DNA from: RFXV01 sp038150465 | GTDB lineage: Bacteria > Bacteroidota > Bacteroidia > Flavobacteriales > Schleiferiaceae | Assembly (NCBI GenBank): GCA_038150465.1 | Contig: JAYOTP010000004.1 | Location: 43,769-107,768, forward strand | DNA length: 64,000 bases | Reading direction: 5' to 3' | Shown here: positions 63,474 through 64,000 of the stretch, piece after piece | How the letters are laid out: every line of letters begins with the position of its first letter | Position numbering within the stretch: the stretch's first letter is position 1 | Translations under genes and position numbers: made by a program | Notes under the pieces: generated by a model | What the model saw: only the letters and a program-made list of their open reading frames with translations | Told to the model about the DNA's origin: nothing | Databases searched by the model: none

Positions 63474-64000
63474 ATGATCGCGTTGTTGTCGCCTGCCAAG
63501 AGGCTGAAGGAAATAGACCGCTCAGAGGGTCCGGCGGAAGGCACGCAGCCTCCGTTTTTGGAAAAGGCCCGGGAGATCATGCAGGACCATGCCGGAAAAG
63601 AAGTCGCCGAATTGGTCAGGCTTCACAAAGTGAGCGAGGACATCGCAAGACTGAACCGCAGTCGGAATGCGGAGTGGTTGAGCAAAGATGGGCAGGGAAT
63701 GGTGCGCGCTGGCGACCTTTTCGACGGAGAAGTGTATCGGGGACTGGCCACAGAAGTCTGGTCAGCGGAAGATTGGCAATACGCTCAGAATAAAGTATTC
63801 ATCCTCTCAGGTCTATATGGTCTGTTGCGCCCCATGGATCTGGTGCTTCCCTATCGACTGGAGATGGGGAGCAGGATGTCTGTGGGTCAGCACAAAGACC
63901 TCTATTCTTTTTGGTCAGGGGAACTTCCTCAATTGATCTTCGATCTGAGTAAGAATGCACCCATTATCGATCTAAGTTCTGCCGAATACATCAAGGCAGC
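63474..64000 (+). CDS. yaaA: YaaA/DUF328-family peroxide stress protein (partial, runs off the right edge)
   Basis: An open frame of 175 codons continues past the window end. It opens MIALLSPAKRLKE, has LVRLHKVSEDIARLNRSR, VFILSGLYGLLRPMDLVLPYRLEMG and the block LYSFWSGELPQLI, all conserved in the YaaA family, whose E. coli member limits iron availability and damage during peroxide stress. It was missed by a start-stop ORF search because its stop lies beyond the edge. It faces away from the CsgG-like gene. Confidence 0.92.
   Translation, partial: MIALLSPAKRLKEIDRSEGPAEGTQPPFLEKAREIMQDHAGKEVAELVRLHKVSEDIARLNRSRNAEWLSKDGQGMVRAGDLFDGEVYRGLATEVWSAEDWQYAQNKVFILSGLYGLLRPMDLVLPYRLEMGSRMSVGQHKDLYSFWSGELPQLIFDLSKNAPIIDLSSAEYIKA

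Noticed and set aside
1..64000. tRNA, rRNA, CRISPR array, insertion sequence or prophage
   Set aside because: Read through the gaps between genes; none is long enough or shows clover-leaf, array repeats, transposase or phage genes.

Overview
The window is a gene-dense chromosomal segment from a member of the Bacteroidota, most likely a Flavobacteriales-type marine or free-living bacterium with GC that looks above 50 percent by eye. Four things point there: type IX secretion C-terminal sorting domains on two large exported proteins, a GSCFA protein, repeated TAnnTTTG-like -7 promoter elements close to start codons, and flavobacterial gene orders (ftsK-lolA-lptF-ribB; pyrE beside a NUDIX gene and coaD). 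I see no rRNA, tRNA, CRISPR array, insertion sequence, prophage or obvious foreign island. Nearly everything is core metabolism, envelope and transport.

Layout. 0-7.6 kb: periplasmic prolyl isomerase(s), a MoxR ATPase, a small glycosyltransferase group that includes a methyltransferase-glycosyltransferase fusion, and malate dehydrogenase. 7.6-12.9 kb: an autoregulated PadR-PspC stress pair, a tiny Cys/His-rich lipoprotein gene at 9752-9925, two unknown genes and an M49 peptidase lipoprotein. 13.1-21.1 kb: one tight operon of ftsK, a lolA-like gene, lptF/G, two glycosyltransferases and a RibB whose RibA half is degenerate. 21.1-25.2 kb: P5C dehydrogenase and a CotH-kinase/LTD protein with a T9SS tail. 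25.3-29.0 kb: MutT followed by a sulfide/persulfide-handling cluster (two YeeE/YedE halves, a CstB-like persulfide dioxygenase-rhodanese, a TauE exporter). 29.1-36.2 kb: mnmE, a receiver protein, a GSCFA protein, a thioredoxin-like protein, a POT transporter and a DPP IV-like peptidase. 36.3-41.0 kb: a sulfate uptake and activation operon (SLC13 permease, cysC, cysD, cysN) with the clearest promoter and a strong terminator. 41.0-51.9 kb: a mutarotase-like protein, acetyl-CoA synthetase, an acetate-type symporter with its small subunit, and a MarR-controlled beta-oxidation operon. 51.9-58.8 kb: pyrE/NUDIX/coaD/ddl with overlapping gene ends, a PASTA protein, a T9SS cargo protein and rluD. 58.8-64.0 kb: a cytochrome c peroxidase lipoprotein, a set of LPP20/CsgG-type envelope lipoproteins, and the start of yaaA.

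Functional themes are peptide, acetate and fatty-acid catabolism feeding acetyl-CoA and the TCA cycle, sulfur handling at two loci, and envelope building. No clearly new system stands out. The most interesting items are the PadR operator built around the -33 element, the start-codon overlap of pyrE and its divergent neighbour, the RibB-degenerate RibA fusion, a thiosulfate transporter apparently split over two genes, the CsgG/LPP20 lipoprotein module, and the small Cys/His lipoprotein.
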